Shown here: piece by piece, positions 21,816 to 32,889 of the stretch
How the letters are laid out: every line of letters starts with the position of its first letter
How positions within the stretch are numbered: position 1 is the stretch's first letter
DNA from: Microcebus murinus
Taxonomy: Eukaryota > Chordata > Mammalia > Primates > Cheirogaleidae
Assembly (NCBI RefSeq): GCF_040939455.1
Contig: NC_134119.1
Span: forward strand, 3,757,001-3,821,000
Length of the DNA stretch: 64,000 bases
Direction: 5' to 3'
Notes under the pieces: model-generated
Told to the model about the DNA's origin: nothing
What the model saw: the letters and a program-made list of their open reading frames with translations, nothing else
Databases searched by the model: none
Translations under genes and position numbers: made by a program

Positions 21816-22734
21816 TATTTTTACTACAATGACAATGATGGTGATGACAGCATTTGGAGACCCAGAGCCCCCACCTGGCCAGGAGTGTGGCAGGCCCTGG
21901 CTTCATTCAGTGTTAATTTACCCAGCAAACAATTAAGAGTTCCTGCCCCTGCACTCTAGGAGTTTTTACTTTAGTGAGGAGTGAACTGACCAGCGTGACT
22001 AGGATACATCCAAGGTGTCAGAACAGGGCAACTCAGCCTTGCCTGGCGAACCCCCAGGAAGGTTCCTACTGCTGAGAGCAGAGAGATGGAGAGAACAGGG
22101 AAGGGGGAGCCTCCTGGCATGCAAATGAGCAGGTCTGGGCAGCCAATGGGAGGCCGACTCTAAGCACCTGGCTGCCAATGGGTGGGGCTGCTTCTCAGGC
22201 GGGGCTCAAGCTGGGTCCTGGGGCTTCCAGCCAGCACCCTCCTCTCTGGGCCAAGGCCACCTTGGTTGATGATAGGTGAGGGTGTGGCCACGTTCCAAAG
22301 GGCTGCCTGGGTGTTGCCTGGCCCTTGCCCGAGTGAAGCGCTGCCACCACCCCTCTGTGCCTGTCACCCAGCAAAGCAGAGCAACAGAAGCCAGGCACTA
22401 TCAGAAGTCGACTCTAGAGCAACCCTAGTTTCCAAAAAACCCTCCTTTTGCAAAGTGTAGGAATTATCTATAAATTAAAAACCTTTTGTGGATCATACCT
22501 GCTGCAAGGAGAGCAAGAGACAGCTGGCAGGCAGCTCTGGAAAACAGTCCATTTCACAATCGGCAATTCTCCTTTGGCTCCCAAAGCACACCTGGGGAGC
22601 AGCTTTTCACTTCAGGGAACCCAGGTGTGATGCCAACACGGGAAAGATGCCATTTAACGTCCATGCAGCCAGACATGCAACACAGGGGCAGGTTTCTACG
22701 AAGCTATATGCAAACCGTAACCCAGTATTATGAT
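21816..22734. other. Intergenic, mostly unrecognised
   Basis: A weak L2-like stretch may lie at about 21,880-21,990 ('cctgcccctgcactctagga'). Two CCAAT motifs occur at about 22,140-22,185. No gene seen. Confidence 0.4.
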
Positions 22735-22965
22735 TAAAAGCTGCCACTTACTGGGTCTCGGCTAGCTGCAAGGTACACCATAAGCTCGTGCATTCCCCAC
22801 TCATCTTGTCTTCATGTCAAAGATGGGGTAGGTGCTCTCGTGATCCTGTTTCACCATCAGAGGAACTGAGGCACGGAGAGATTAAGTAACTGGACTTAGG
22901 CCATAAACCTAAAGAAATGGGGGTGCTAGGGCCAGAATTTAAGTCCATCTGGTGCCAAATCCAGG
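22735..22965 (+). repeat. MIR SINE
   Basis: 'gaggaactgaggcacggaga', 'gattaagtaactggact' and 'gccagaatttaagtcc' are MIR core blocks. The 5' part is diverged. Confidence 0.75.
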
Positions 22966-24109
22966 CATTTCATCACTTTCTCACACCCTTTCCTCTGTGG
23001 TGGCCCTTGCCAAGGAGCTCCTCTGATGCAAGGTGCATGCTGTCACCACCCTTGGGACCCCAGCATCTTGCAGTACCTGGCAGGTGTTGGCATTCAACTG
23101 AAGCTCCTCAACTGAGTTTGCTGAACTGGGCTGACATCTGCAAACTAGTGAACACGGAGTGACAGGTGCTGAGAGATGCTCTAACATCAAGTTTATCTTA
23201 AATGGAAGTGAACCCAGCCCCTCCTCTAGAGGAGAAAGCAAAAGCCCCCTGGCACTGGGGACCTGTGTATCTGCTCCATTGTGGAGTTGACTCAACATGG
23301 GCACCATCTTGGGAACAGAGGCCAGGGACATGAAGGTGGGCTCATAAGGCCACATGGCAATACCACCTGAGCTTATTGGCATTTTTCTAGCCGCCCCTCC
23401 CCACCATTACTCCCAGAGTCATTTGTTCAGAAGCAGGACAGACCACCTGTAGGGCAGCTATAAGCCCCGGGAGTTAATGGGGACAGTTGAGATGCTGCTG
23501 GTGTCTATGGAGGGCGCCTCGACCCCCCAGCTAGATTGGGGTTTCTACAGGACACAGAAGGTGGGTGAGTCACAACTTTGGACAATTTAAAAGCATGCAC
23601 CCATCCTTTGTAAATAGCTGTGGCGGTATTTGCTGGTCTGGTTCTGGTGGGCTTGTTGGCGTATTCATTCACTCACACAAGTGTTCAACAAAATGATGCA
23701 TCCGCCATGGAGCTACACAAGGCCCTTGATTGCCATGAACTTGTTAAGCTGATCAAGGTGATCTGGACCCTGAGGGACCCTGAGAAGCAAGGGAAGAAGA
23801 ACAAAAAGACTGAGGCCAGGAGGGGATGAGGAGCAAATGACACATGAGTGACCTCACTGGCCCCTACAGTCAGAGTGCAGGGCAGTGGTGGGTGACTGCA
23901 GAAGGGGACCCAGGGCCTCTAGAAAAGAGTCCATGGCCAGAAGAGGAAAGAATAGAGCTCAGTGCGGGGACAGAGGCCCTTCTAGCCCCTGAAGGCCCTC
24001 AGGGGGCTCTGTCCTGGTCTCCTGACAGCCTTGAGGCCAAAGCTTCCTCTGCACACATGGTCAAGAGAAGGTGAGCTCTGCAGGGACAGAGGCCTCCTCT
24101 GCCCGTCAT
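22966..24109. other. Intergenic, nothing recognised
   Basis: Includes a 69-codon plus frame (23,620-23,829) with a hydrophobic start and a basic, Lys-rich end. It matches no family I know and has no support as a gene. Confidence 0.45.
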
Positions 24110-24460
24110 GCTTTCAGTTGGCAAATTTACTAAAGACCCTCCGTGAGCCGGCTACTGGTTTTGACACCAGGGAACAAGGTCCCAGCCCTTGAGATGCTTA
24201 CGGTTCTGGCGAGGGAAGACAGGCAATAAACAGGCAAGCGACATGGTAGAACAAATTTACAGACAGTGAAAGACTTGGCGGGGGAGCTGAACAGGGCAGG
24301 TGACACGGAGTAACTGGGAGGCCATGTCCAAAGGGTGGTCAGCACAGGCCTCTCTGGGGGGCTGATGCTCCAGGGGATTCCAAAGATGGGAGGTGTTTCT
24401 ACCCTTGGGGGAAAGGTGTTCCAGGCAAAGGGAACAGCAACTGCAAAGCCCCTGGCGGGA
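24110..24460 (-). repeat. L2 LINE fragment
   Basis: Read on minus this is L2 3' sequence: the reverse of 'tgttccaggcaaagggaaca', 'ggtggtcagcacaggcctct' and 'cagcccttgagatgcttac' are hallmark L2 phrases. Confidence 0.7.
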
Positions 24461-24507
24461 GTTGGGAGTGATCTTGTGACACACAGAAGGGCAGACAAGC
24501 TGAAGGG

Positions 24508-24905
24508 TAGTGTATTAGTTTTCTGTGGCTGCCATAAAAAATTCCCACAACATTGGTGCTTTAAGATAAAAATTTACTCTCTCACAGCTAGAAATCCGCA
24601 AGCAAGGTGTTGAAAGGGCTGTGCTCGCTCCAGCATTCCCGGGGAGAAGCCCTCCCCGCCTCTCTTCCGGCTGCTCGAGGCTCCAGGTTCCTCCCTGCCC
24701 TCTCCTTTCTCTTCTCTTACAAGAACACTTGTTGTTGGATTTAGGCAGGCCTCGCTGTAATCGAGAATTATCTCATCACTTAATTACATCCGCAAAGACC
24801 CATTTTCCAAATAAGGCCACATGCACAGGTGCCAGGTGGATGCACTTTTGGAGCCCCATTCAATGCACTATGGTCTGTCCTCCGGCTCCCCCAAATTCAT
24901 GATCA
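24508..24905 (-). mobile_element. MLT1-type (MaLR) LTR, reversed
   Basis: Starts 'tgtattagttttctgtggct', 'gccataaaaaattcccacaa' and continues with 'cttacaagaacacttgttgt' and 'tccaaataaggccacatgc'. This is the reverse complement of the MLT1 pattern. Confidence 0.75.
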
Positions 24906-25133
24906 TCCCACGTGCAAAACACATTCACCCCACCCCAAATCCCCCAAAGTCTCATTACAGCATCACCTCTACGTCCAAACTCTCATCTAAATCATCATCT
25001 CGAAAGTCCCAGATGGCATCATCTAGACCAAGTGTGGGTGAGATATTGGGTAAGACCCATCCTGGGGCAAAATTCCTTCCATCTGTGGACCTAGAAAACA
25101 CGTTATCAGCTTTCAAAATACAGTAGTAGGATA

Positions 25134-25141
25134 GGATAGAC
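25134..25141. repeat. Left target-site duplication of the hAT element
   Basis: GGATAGAC, identical to the right copy at 25,334-25,341. Confidence 0.85.
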
Positions 25142-25333
25142 CAGGGGTCCTCAAACTTTTTAAACAGGGGGCCAGTTCACTGTCCCCCAGACCGTTGGAG
25201 GGCCGGACTATAGTTTAAAAAAAAACTATGAACAAATTCCTATGCACACTGCACATATCTTATTTTGAAGTAAAAAAACAAACGGGCAAAAACACCCGCA
25301 TGTGGCCCTCGGGCCGTAGTTCGAGGACGCCTG
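25142..25333 (+). mobile_element. Non-autonomous hAT DNA transposon with 8-bp TSD
   Basis: A 192-bp element bounded by inverted ends: left CAGGGGTCCTCAAACT, right (read on minus) CAGGCGTCCTCGAACT, 14 of 16 bases equal. Both sides carry the perfect 8-bp duplication GGATAGAC (25,134-25,141 and 25,334-25,341), the target length of hAT transposases. It has no reading frame and must have been moved in trans. The ends fit Charlie-like hATs. The perfect duplication suggests it is younger than the surrounding MIR, L2 and MaLR copies. I associate similar ends with strepsirrhine or OC1-type elements, but the subfamily is not certain. Orientation is arbitrary. Confidence 0.85.
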
Positions 25334-25341
25334 GGATAGAC
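25334..25341. repeat. Right target-site duplication of the hAT element
   Basis: GGATAGAC, directly after the terminal CCTG of the element. Confidence 0.85.
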
Positions 25342-25471
25342 GCTCCCAATCCAAAAGGGAGAACTTTTAATAATAAAGGGGTCACTGGCCCCAAGCAAAT
25401 TAGAAAGCCAGAAAGACAAATTTCAAGAGGTTACAAGGCCTGAGAGCAAACCTCTGCAGTGTTGTCCACTG

Positions 25472-25652
25472 TCTGGGCCCAGGCCCCACTCCCTGAGGCT
25501 CTTGGCCCCTCCCTCTGGGCCCAGGCCCCGCCCCCTGTGGTTCTTGGTTCCTCCCTCTGGGCCCAGGCCCCGCCCCCATGACTGTTGGCTCCTCCCTCTG
25601 GGCCAAGGCTCCGCCCCTCTGGCTCTGGGCTCTGCTCTCTGGGCCCTCTCCC
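25472..25652 (+). repeat. 42-bp GC-rich minisatellite, about 4.4 copies
   Basis: Units at 25,472, 25,514, 25,556, 25,597 and a partial one at 25,638, of 42, 42, 41 and 41 bp. Each opens TCTGGGCCCAGGCCCC or a close variant and ends near CTCCC. Two of the units contain CCCCGCCCC (Sp1/KLF-type GC box). Divergence grows to the right. Confidence 0.85.
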
Positions 25653-26669
25653 TGTGAGTAGAAAATGGACTGTGTTTATCAAGGACAGAGGTGGGAAACC
25701 AGCTGGGATGCTTGTATAGGCCAAAGAGGAGACGGTGGTGGCTTAATCTGGGGTTGAGGTGGTAAAAGTAAAGAATCGTGGTCAGGTCAGATTCAGAAAA
25801 TATCCTGAGGGCAAGCCAGCTAGATTTTGTGATGGATGGAAGTTGGGAGGCAGGACGAGAGTGGTGGAAAGGAATAAAAATGCTTTCTAGGATCTGGTAA
25901 GAGGAAGTGGCTGTGGAAGTGTTGTTTTGAGACGCGCAAAGTTCTATGTGAGTGGAGTGAATGCTCCGCACCCTCCTGGTCCCTGAAGCTGGAGACTGGG
26001 CAGCCCTGCCTGCCAGGGGGGAAGGCCACGGCCCCAGAGCCTCTGCCTAGCGCCCAAGCAGCTTCACTCTTTCATTCCCACCTTCGTCTCTACTTCAAAC
26101 CCAAAGCACATTTCCCATGGAAGAGTTTTGAGGGCAACAAGAGAAAAAGAGGTATTCTTGGAGGCCAACCCCACAGCCCAGCCTGCCGGGAGGGCCTCCC
26201 GCCACTGCCAGGCCCCCATCCCACTCTCCGGCGACTGCCATTCTTGGCTGGGCCTCTCCAGCCCACCAAACGGCCCCGGGCATGGTCACATAACCCGCTC
26301 ATTTTCACCACGCCATGTGTCTCAGCACCGCCGTGATTTATAGTTCGGAATCATCTGCTATTTGCCGACATTGCTGCTTTCAATTGGTTGAAGACAAAGG
26401 AAGTGACAAATGAAATCCCTTTGGAAAAATACATCACTATGAAGAGTACAAATGGTATAGGTTTCGTGCCTCAAGGGGACTGGGGGCCACTCTGAGCCGC
26501 CTGCCTGTGTGCAGGTTCCAAGAATAGCCCTGAGGAGGTGCTGGGACCCACCATGTTTTATCTCTTGCTTTGATCTTTTGCTCAAAGTCCTTTATTAAGG
26601 AATGCCTGATAATATTAGTGGTCTTGAGGGGCTTCCTACTGCTGAGCCTTAATAAGAGAAACTGGAATA
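25653..26669. other. Intergenic, nothing recognised
   Basis: No gene or classified repeat is seen. Confidence 0.45.
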
Positions 26670-26830
26670 ATGTTCCCCACCTCCTAGGTGCCCGGCATTG
26701 ACTCACAGTACACACCACAGCAAGGAAGGGCATTCTGTCCCTATTTGACAGATGAGGAAACTGAGGCTCAGAAAGGCTCAGTGACTTCACCACAGTCTTA
26801 CAAGGGGGAGGCTGGCTCTGGAGATGTGCA
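26670..26830 (+). repeat. MIR SINE
   Basis: 'ctatttgacagatgaggaaa', 'ctgaggctcagaaaggctca' and 'gtgacttcaccacag' are a clear MIR core. Confidence 0.8.
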
Positions 26831-27379
26831 CAGGGGAGTTCTCAGCAGATGGGTTCACTGAAGGCTTCAGGATAAGCCTTCCCTGGAAATAAATGTGGCT
26901 CGAGAAGACATCTGAACTGGAGACCTGAGGTGATCCCAAGTTCAGAGCTGGAAAGAGAAAGAAAATCCAGAAAAGGGGACTGAGAAAGAGAACCCAGCCC
27001 CACTGGGCCACTGCTCTCCATGGGCCAGGGGACACAGACACCAGGGGCTGTACCCATGGTCCCAACCCTTACTAAGGAGTGAGCCGGGGCCGGGCTGCGA
27101 GGGGGAGGCTGGTAGTACAAAATCATGAGCAAACTCATAGTCTGCCCACGACATGCCCAGGACAGACAGGCTTCAAACAAGGATTGAAGTAAACCCACTC
27201 ACCAGGTCACCAGGGTCAATATGGGCCACCCGACTGCATTAATCAGATTAATCCCAGTGAATAAAAACAGAAAGCCTCGAGGCAACGCCAAGATACAAAG
27301 TAATGAAAAAATCTGGGCACCATTCTCAAAAATGTCGTCATCTAGTAGAACAGCTAGACAGGCACAGAGAGCACAGATA

Positions 27380-28053
27380 CCATGAGAACACAACAAATTC
27401 AAAGAATGCATAATAAATACAGGAAAAGTTACTGACGGCACACCCAAAAGTAAACCCCTGCATGTATGTGCGAAAGATTTTCGACAAAGGTGCCAAGACT
27501 ATTCAACAGGGAAAGGTCAATCTTTTCAACAAAAGATTCTGGGAAAACAGGATATCCACATGCAAATGAATGAAGGTGGCCCCTTACTAACACCATATAC
27601 AAAAATTAACATGAAATGAATCAAACACCTAAACATAAGAGCTAAAAGTAGGAAATTCTTAGAAGAAAACATGGGGGAAGGTTCATGACAATGATTTCTT
27701 GGATATGACACCAAAGGCACAGGCAACAAAAGACAAATAGACAAAGTACAGTAGGCAAATTGGGTTTCATCAAAATTAAAAACTTTTGTGCAACGAAGGA
27801 CACTATTGACAGAGTAAAAAAGACAGCCCACAGAATGGAAGACAGTATTTGCAAATCACTTATCTGATAAAGGATTTATATCCAGCACACGTAAAGAGCT
27901 CCTAAAACTCAACAACAAAACACACCCGATTTAAAAACGGCAAAGCGTTTGAATAGACTTCCCAGGAAGACATACAAATGGCCAATAAGTACACAGGAAA
28001 GATGCTCACTATCACTGATTAGTAGGGAAAAATACCAATCAAAACCATAATGA
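27380..28053 (+). mobile_element. Older L1 LINE, 5' part (ORF2 region)
   Basis: Decayed L1 ORF2 sequence: 'gacaaaggtgccaagactat', 'tggatatgacaccaaaggca', 'tttgtgcaacgaaggacact' and 'gagctcctaaaactcaacaa'. The frame is broken many times. Its continuation is at 28,939 onward, because a younger L1 landed inside it. The left edge is approximate. Confidence 0.85.
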
Positions 28054-28942
28054 TCACGAAAATCAGGAAGAAAAAATCAAATAACCCCATTAAAAAGTGG
28101 GCAAAGGACGTGAACAGAAACTTTTCTAAAGAAGACAGAAGAATGGCCAACAAACATATGAAAAAATGCTCAACATCTCTAATCATCAGGGAAATGCAAA
28201 TCAAAACCACAATGAGATATCACTTAACCCCAGTGAGAATGGCCTTTATCAAAAAATCTCCAAACAATAAATGCTGGCGTGGTTGCGGAGAGAGAGGAAC
28301 ACTCCTACACTGCTGGTGGGACTGCAAACTAGTTCAACCTCTGTGGAAAGCAATATGGAGATACCTTAAAGCGATACAAGTCAATCTACCATTTGATCCA
28401 GCAATCCCATTGCTGGGCATCTATCCAAATGATCCAATGACACTCTACAAAAAAGACACCTGCACTCGAATGTTTATAGCAGCACAATTCATAATTGCAA
28501 GGCTGTGGAAACAGCCCAAGTGCCCATCAATCCAAGAATGGATTAATAAAATGTGGTATATGTATACCATGGAGTACTATTCAGCTCTAAGAAACAATGG
28601 TGATATAGCACATCTTATATTTTCCTGGTTAGAGCAGGAACCCATACTACTAAGTGAAGTATCCCAAGAATGGACAAACAAGCACCAGATATATTCTCCA
28701 GCAAATTGGTATTAACTGAGCAGCACCTAAGTGGACACATAGGTACTACAGTAACAGGGTATTGGGCAGGTGGAAGGCGGGAGGGGGGCGGGTATATGCA
28801 TATATAATGAGTGAGATGTGCACCATCTGGGGGATGGTCATGATGGAGACTCAGACTTTTGGGGGGAGGGGGGGAAATGGGCATTTATTGAAACCTTAAA
28901 ATCTGTACCCCCATAATATGCCGAAAAAAAAAAAAAAAAAAA
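28054..28942 (+). mobile_element. Younger L1, 5'-truncated, with poly(A) tail and TSD
   Basis: An 889-bp L1 3' end. It ends in 19 A residues (28,924-28,942) and is flanked by a 13-bp duplication AAAACCATAATGA (28,041-28,053; right copy 28,939-28,951, sharing A's with the tail). The first ~660 bp keep an open frame for the C-terminus of ORF2p (28,050-28,715), including [17 protein letters not shown] and [13 protein letters not shown]. The 3'UTR has the G-rich run typical of L1 (28,776-28,876). It lacks the endonuclease and reverse transcriptase and cannot move itself. It is much less decayed than its host L1. Confidence 0.88.
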
Positions 28943-29965
28943 CCATAATGAAATACCACTTCTCACCCATTAGGATGGCTACTATGAAAACAAACCCGAA
29001 AATAACAAGTGTCGGTGAGGACGTGGGGAGATTAGAGCCCTTGAGCACCACTGGTAGAAACGTAAAACGTGTGGCTGCTGTGGAAGAGGGTGGCAGCTCC
29101 TCAGAAAACTGAGGATGGAGCCACCTATGACACAGCAATTCTGTTCCTAGTTATGGGCACCAAAAACACGGAAAGCAGGAATATGAACAGATATCCATGC
29201 ACCCATGTGTATAGCAGCCCAAACTTAGCAGCAGTCCAAACATCCGCTGATGGATGAAAGGGCAAACGAAATAGGGCATGTACACCCAAAACCTACACAC
29301 AGCCTTAAAAGGGAAAGACATTCTGACAGGTGCTACGACATGGATAAAACTTGAAGACATTGCACTAAATGAAATGAGCCACTCACAGAAGGACAAACAC
29401 TGTATGAATCCACTCATGTGGGGTCCCTGGCAGAGTCCTATTTATAGAGGCAGAAAGTAGAAGGGAGGTTGCCAGGGACGAAGGGGACAGAGGGATGGGG
29501 ACTTAGTGTGAAATGGGTTCACTTTGGGAAGATGAGGAAGTTCTGGAGCTGAGAGGTGGCGATGGTTGTAGTCGTGAGCTGAGTGATGACATTTAGGTCG
29601 GTGACAGACTGCACACGTGAGGGTGGCCCCATAAGATAATCCGTACCATTGCGTTTCGGTGGCCTGCAGTACTCAGCAGAGTGAGATGCTGCCCGGGTTT
29701 GGAGCCCAGGAGCAACAGGCTGTACCAAGGAGCCCAGGCGTATACAGCAGGCTGCGCCGTCTCGGTTTGTGTGCCCGCGCTCTGTGACATCTGTGCAGCA
29801 GAACCCCTGAGGGTGCCTTTCTCAGAATGTATTCCCATCATCAAGTGATGCATGACTATCACAATGTGAACTGACTTAATGCCACACAACTGCACAATTA
29901 AAAATGATTAAAATAGTAAATTTTATGTTATGTATATTTTAATCACAATTTAAAAAAAAAACACA
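28939..29965 (+). mobile_element. Older L1 LINE, 3' part
   Basis: The older L1 resumes: 'aaataccacttctcacccat', 'ggatggctactatgaaaaca', 'atgaaatgagccactcacag' and 'atgaatccactcatgtgg', then a 3'UTR that ends in A-rich sequence near 29,960. The 3'UTR is itself broken by a DNA-transposon fragment (29,588-29,862). Confidence 0.8.
29588..29862. mobile_element. DNA-transposon remnant nested in the older L1
   Basis: 'ggtggccccataagataat', 'gcccaggagcaacaggctgt', 'tttctcagaatgtattccca' and the end 'aagtgatgcatgact' match a common old mammalian DNA element whose ends read CAGTCATGC. I do not trust my memory for the family name. Internal sequence is partly deleted. Confidence 0.55.
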
Positions 29966-32673
29966 AAACTGGATCTTTAAAAAGGGGAAACAAAAGCTTC
30001 CTCTTTCTCCACCAAAATGTTACCAGTGGCAGTAAGTGGCCAAGGGGGCTGGTTTTTCAGAACACTTTAGTCCGAAGCCAGGAAGGCATCAGGGGAAATC
30101 CTCGGTCTTTGAAAAAGTAATTAAGGCAAATCGTCTCTTCCTTCTCCACGCTCCCCTGCCGAGCATAACTGGTCTGCCGTGACCCCGCTCAAAGTCTCTC
30201 TCCCACCAACTCTTGAAAGGGGAGGTGAGGCCAACCGTGCGACCCGGGCAGGACGCCCTGAAACTCGACCCTTGTCCATCTTGCCCTGGGCGCCCAGCAC
30301 AGAGCCAGGCACTTGGACCGAGGCCGGCAAATGGCGTGTGAGCGAGGCGCTGGGGTCAGCCGCAGCTTTTCCGGAGGCAGTTTTTAGGGCCGGCGGAGGT
30401 GGGAGTTTTAAAGATAATAAAAGTTTCAGGCGAAAGAGATATTCCAAATCTCTAAGAAAAAACAGGAGAAAAGAAAGGGCATAAAGGCCTTGTGGGAGGC
30501 CACAACCCCCGATGTCGCCTTCCTTTTGTTTAACCCCAGTACCGGCTGGCTCCCACCACCCGCTCCCCAATAATGGGAAACCCAGACGGTGCAATGGGGC
30601 TGGAGCCCCACGATCAGATCTTGAGTTTTGTTAGAAACTCTTTCTGTCTCTGGGCGGGCCAGTACACACACAGGACCTGCTGGTGCAGCGGGTCCGTGGA
30701 GGCCGATTTCCTTGGGGCACGGTCTCTGCACTGAGGCGGGAAGATACCACCATTCCATTCCTCCTCTTGAGAAAAAGAAAAATGTCTGTGTCAGTCTGAG
30801 ACTGAGATTCCTCCAGCAGGTTTCAGCTCCTTCCCTTTGGGGTCTCCTGAATTATGGTTTTCAAACTTACCTGGCCTTTGAACAGAACCAAGCTCTCCTT
30901 GACCCGTTCCTCTCTCTCGGGGAATTTTAATTTTAAATACCAACAGGTATGTACAGGAAGGCTTCATTCCAGCTTGGGCTTTCACTGGAAGAAATACATT
31001 ATTTAATGACTCTTTGGAAAATATTTCAAATTAAGGGATCCTTTCGATGTGCAGATACATTAAATGGTAAGTTGTTGCAGGGTTGTCAGCGACAGGGAAT
31101 GAGATTATTTTCTATTTGCACTGTTTCTTGTTTAACTTAAAAATTTGTTCTTTATCAGTCCCTTAGATGTCTTTGAAAATCTGTTTTTAAATATATATTT
31201 ACAAGGGTTCATCCAGGCGGGACCTCGGATCAACCATTGATTTGATCCCCTCAGTTTAAAAACCTAGCATGTTGAGCAATTGGTCTTGCTGGGGGTTTTG
31301 CTATTGTTTATTTTCCTGTACTGGCTAATAAAATTAATTTAAAATCAATCTTTTTGTGTGGAACTGAGGACGATATGATCATCTCCTCTTATTGCCTGAC
31401 ATTTTCTCTTGAACACTGCCTTCCCTCACCTTTACCCAAAGTTTATGCATTGGAGGTAGGAAGGAGGTGAGTGAGATGATTAGCAACTCGTCTCAGGGGA
31501 CTAGAAAGAAAATTCAGGGCAAAGCAGGGTTAATGAAATTGAAGGCAAAACCGAGAAGGATGGCAGCCAGCTATAAGATTTTAGATTTGTTTTTTGCTAT
31601 AGGGTACATTTTCACAACAGAGTCAACAACACTGACACTTTTTCCTGGGTAACAGAGAAGCCCTGCGGGAAAGGTTAGGTAAAGGTAGAGTGGCTTTTTA
31701 CCTCTGGTGAGGCTGTGCAGACTGGGTGTCTTTGTTCTACCTCACAATAGAGTTATGAATAAGATTTCATGGTTAGCAGCAGCCTTAGACACTGGCGGAA
31801 GCAAGGCGTGGGTCTCATGAGAAAATACTTACATAAACCAAAAAGGAGGCCAGAGGTTGTCTAAATAAGCTTTGAGAAACAGTGATTCTGAAATAAGCCG
31901 AGACAAGTTCTGCAGTATAATGACTGTTCAAAGCTGTCCAGATTCAACAGAGGAGATGGCTGTGTACTTAGGGAACCATGCCCAACATCAAAAGCCAATT
32001 AAAAAACTAAGGTGCTAAAGATCTAGCCTAAAAGGTCTGGTCCTCTCCAGCTGACGTGCCTGGAAGCTTCCACCTTGCGGGGCCATTTCTGAGATTTTCA
32101 CACCTGCAAAGGGAAGGACAAGAAAGCATGAATTCTAGTGACAGAATCCAATTAATTACAGGGTCCATTATAAACAGTCAGCTTCATAACTTTGGCAGAA
32201 AGCAGATTTGTCATCTCAAGAGGAGTTTAATGTTCTAAATAAATAAGTGCGATTAGGATGACAACCAAACTTCTACCTACTTCAAACTCCTTTATTATTA
32301 AGAGAGAGAAAGACAGAGCGACAGGGTGCAAATGTGAGCAAGATGGGAAATGTTCAGGAGGAAATTAAATGACTCCAAAGAGACCAGCAGGTGGACAGGG
32401 CCTGGCGGCCTTGGGTGAATGAAAGCAATTTATCTCCCAGAAGCTCCTGGGATGTAAATGGCTTGGACGAGGTTCAGCATCTCCATTTGAACATGGCAAA
32501 TCCTTTCTAAATCATAAGCAACTCAAGGAGAAAAATCTTGACATCCATTTCATTTCATTTCATTTCATCTTACTTTATTTTATTTTTTGGTGTTCCCATC
32601 CAATGCATATAGTACTTTTTATAGAAGATGTTCAATAAATTGTTCAAAATGACATATTGTAGGTTTGTTATAT
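29966..32673. other. Intergenic, mostly unique
   Basis: No gene seen. AT-rich from about 30,930. A short ATTTC repeat lies at about 32,549-32,568. No larger repeat is assigned with confidence. Confidence 0.5.
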
Positions 32674-32889
32674 CAGTGGTTCTCAAATAAGGGTGATTTT
32701 CCCCCCAGGGGACACATGGCAATGCCTGGCTACATTGTTGATTGCCACAACCGGTGTGGCGAGGGTGCCGCTGGCTGCTGGAATCTAATGGATAGAATCC
32801 AGGGAGGCAGCTAACCCTCCTGCCATGCACACGACAGCCCCTCCAAAGAAGAGTCCGGTCCTAATGTCAGAGTGCTGAGGTTGGGAGAC
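32674..32889 (+). mobile_element. MER20 (hAT-Charlie DNA transposon)
   Basis: Starts CAGTGGTTCTCAAATAAGGG; contains 'ggggacacatggcaatgcct' and 'catgcacacgacagcccct'; ends near 'ctgaggttgggagacc'. This is the full ~216-bp length of MER20. MER20 copies are known from other work to act as regulatory elements in endometrial cells; nothing here shows that this one does. Confidence 0.75.

Noticed and set aside
23620..23829. 69-codon frame with hydrophobic N-terminus and Lys-rich end
   Set aside because: It resembles a small membrane protein, but there is no homology I know, no promoter and no conservation evidence.
28050..28715. 221-codon frame as a host gene
   Set aside because: It is the C-terminal part of L1 ORF2 in a 5'-truncated element.
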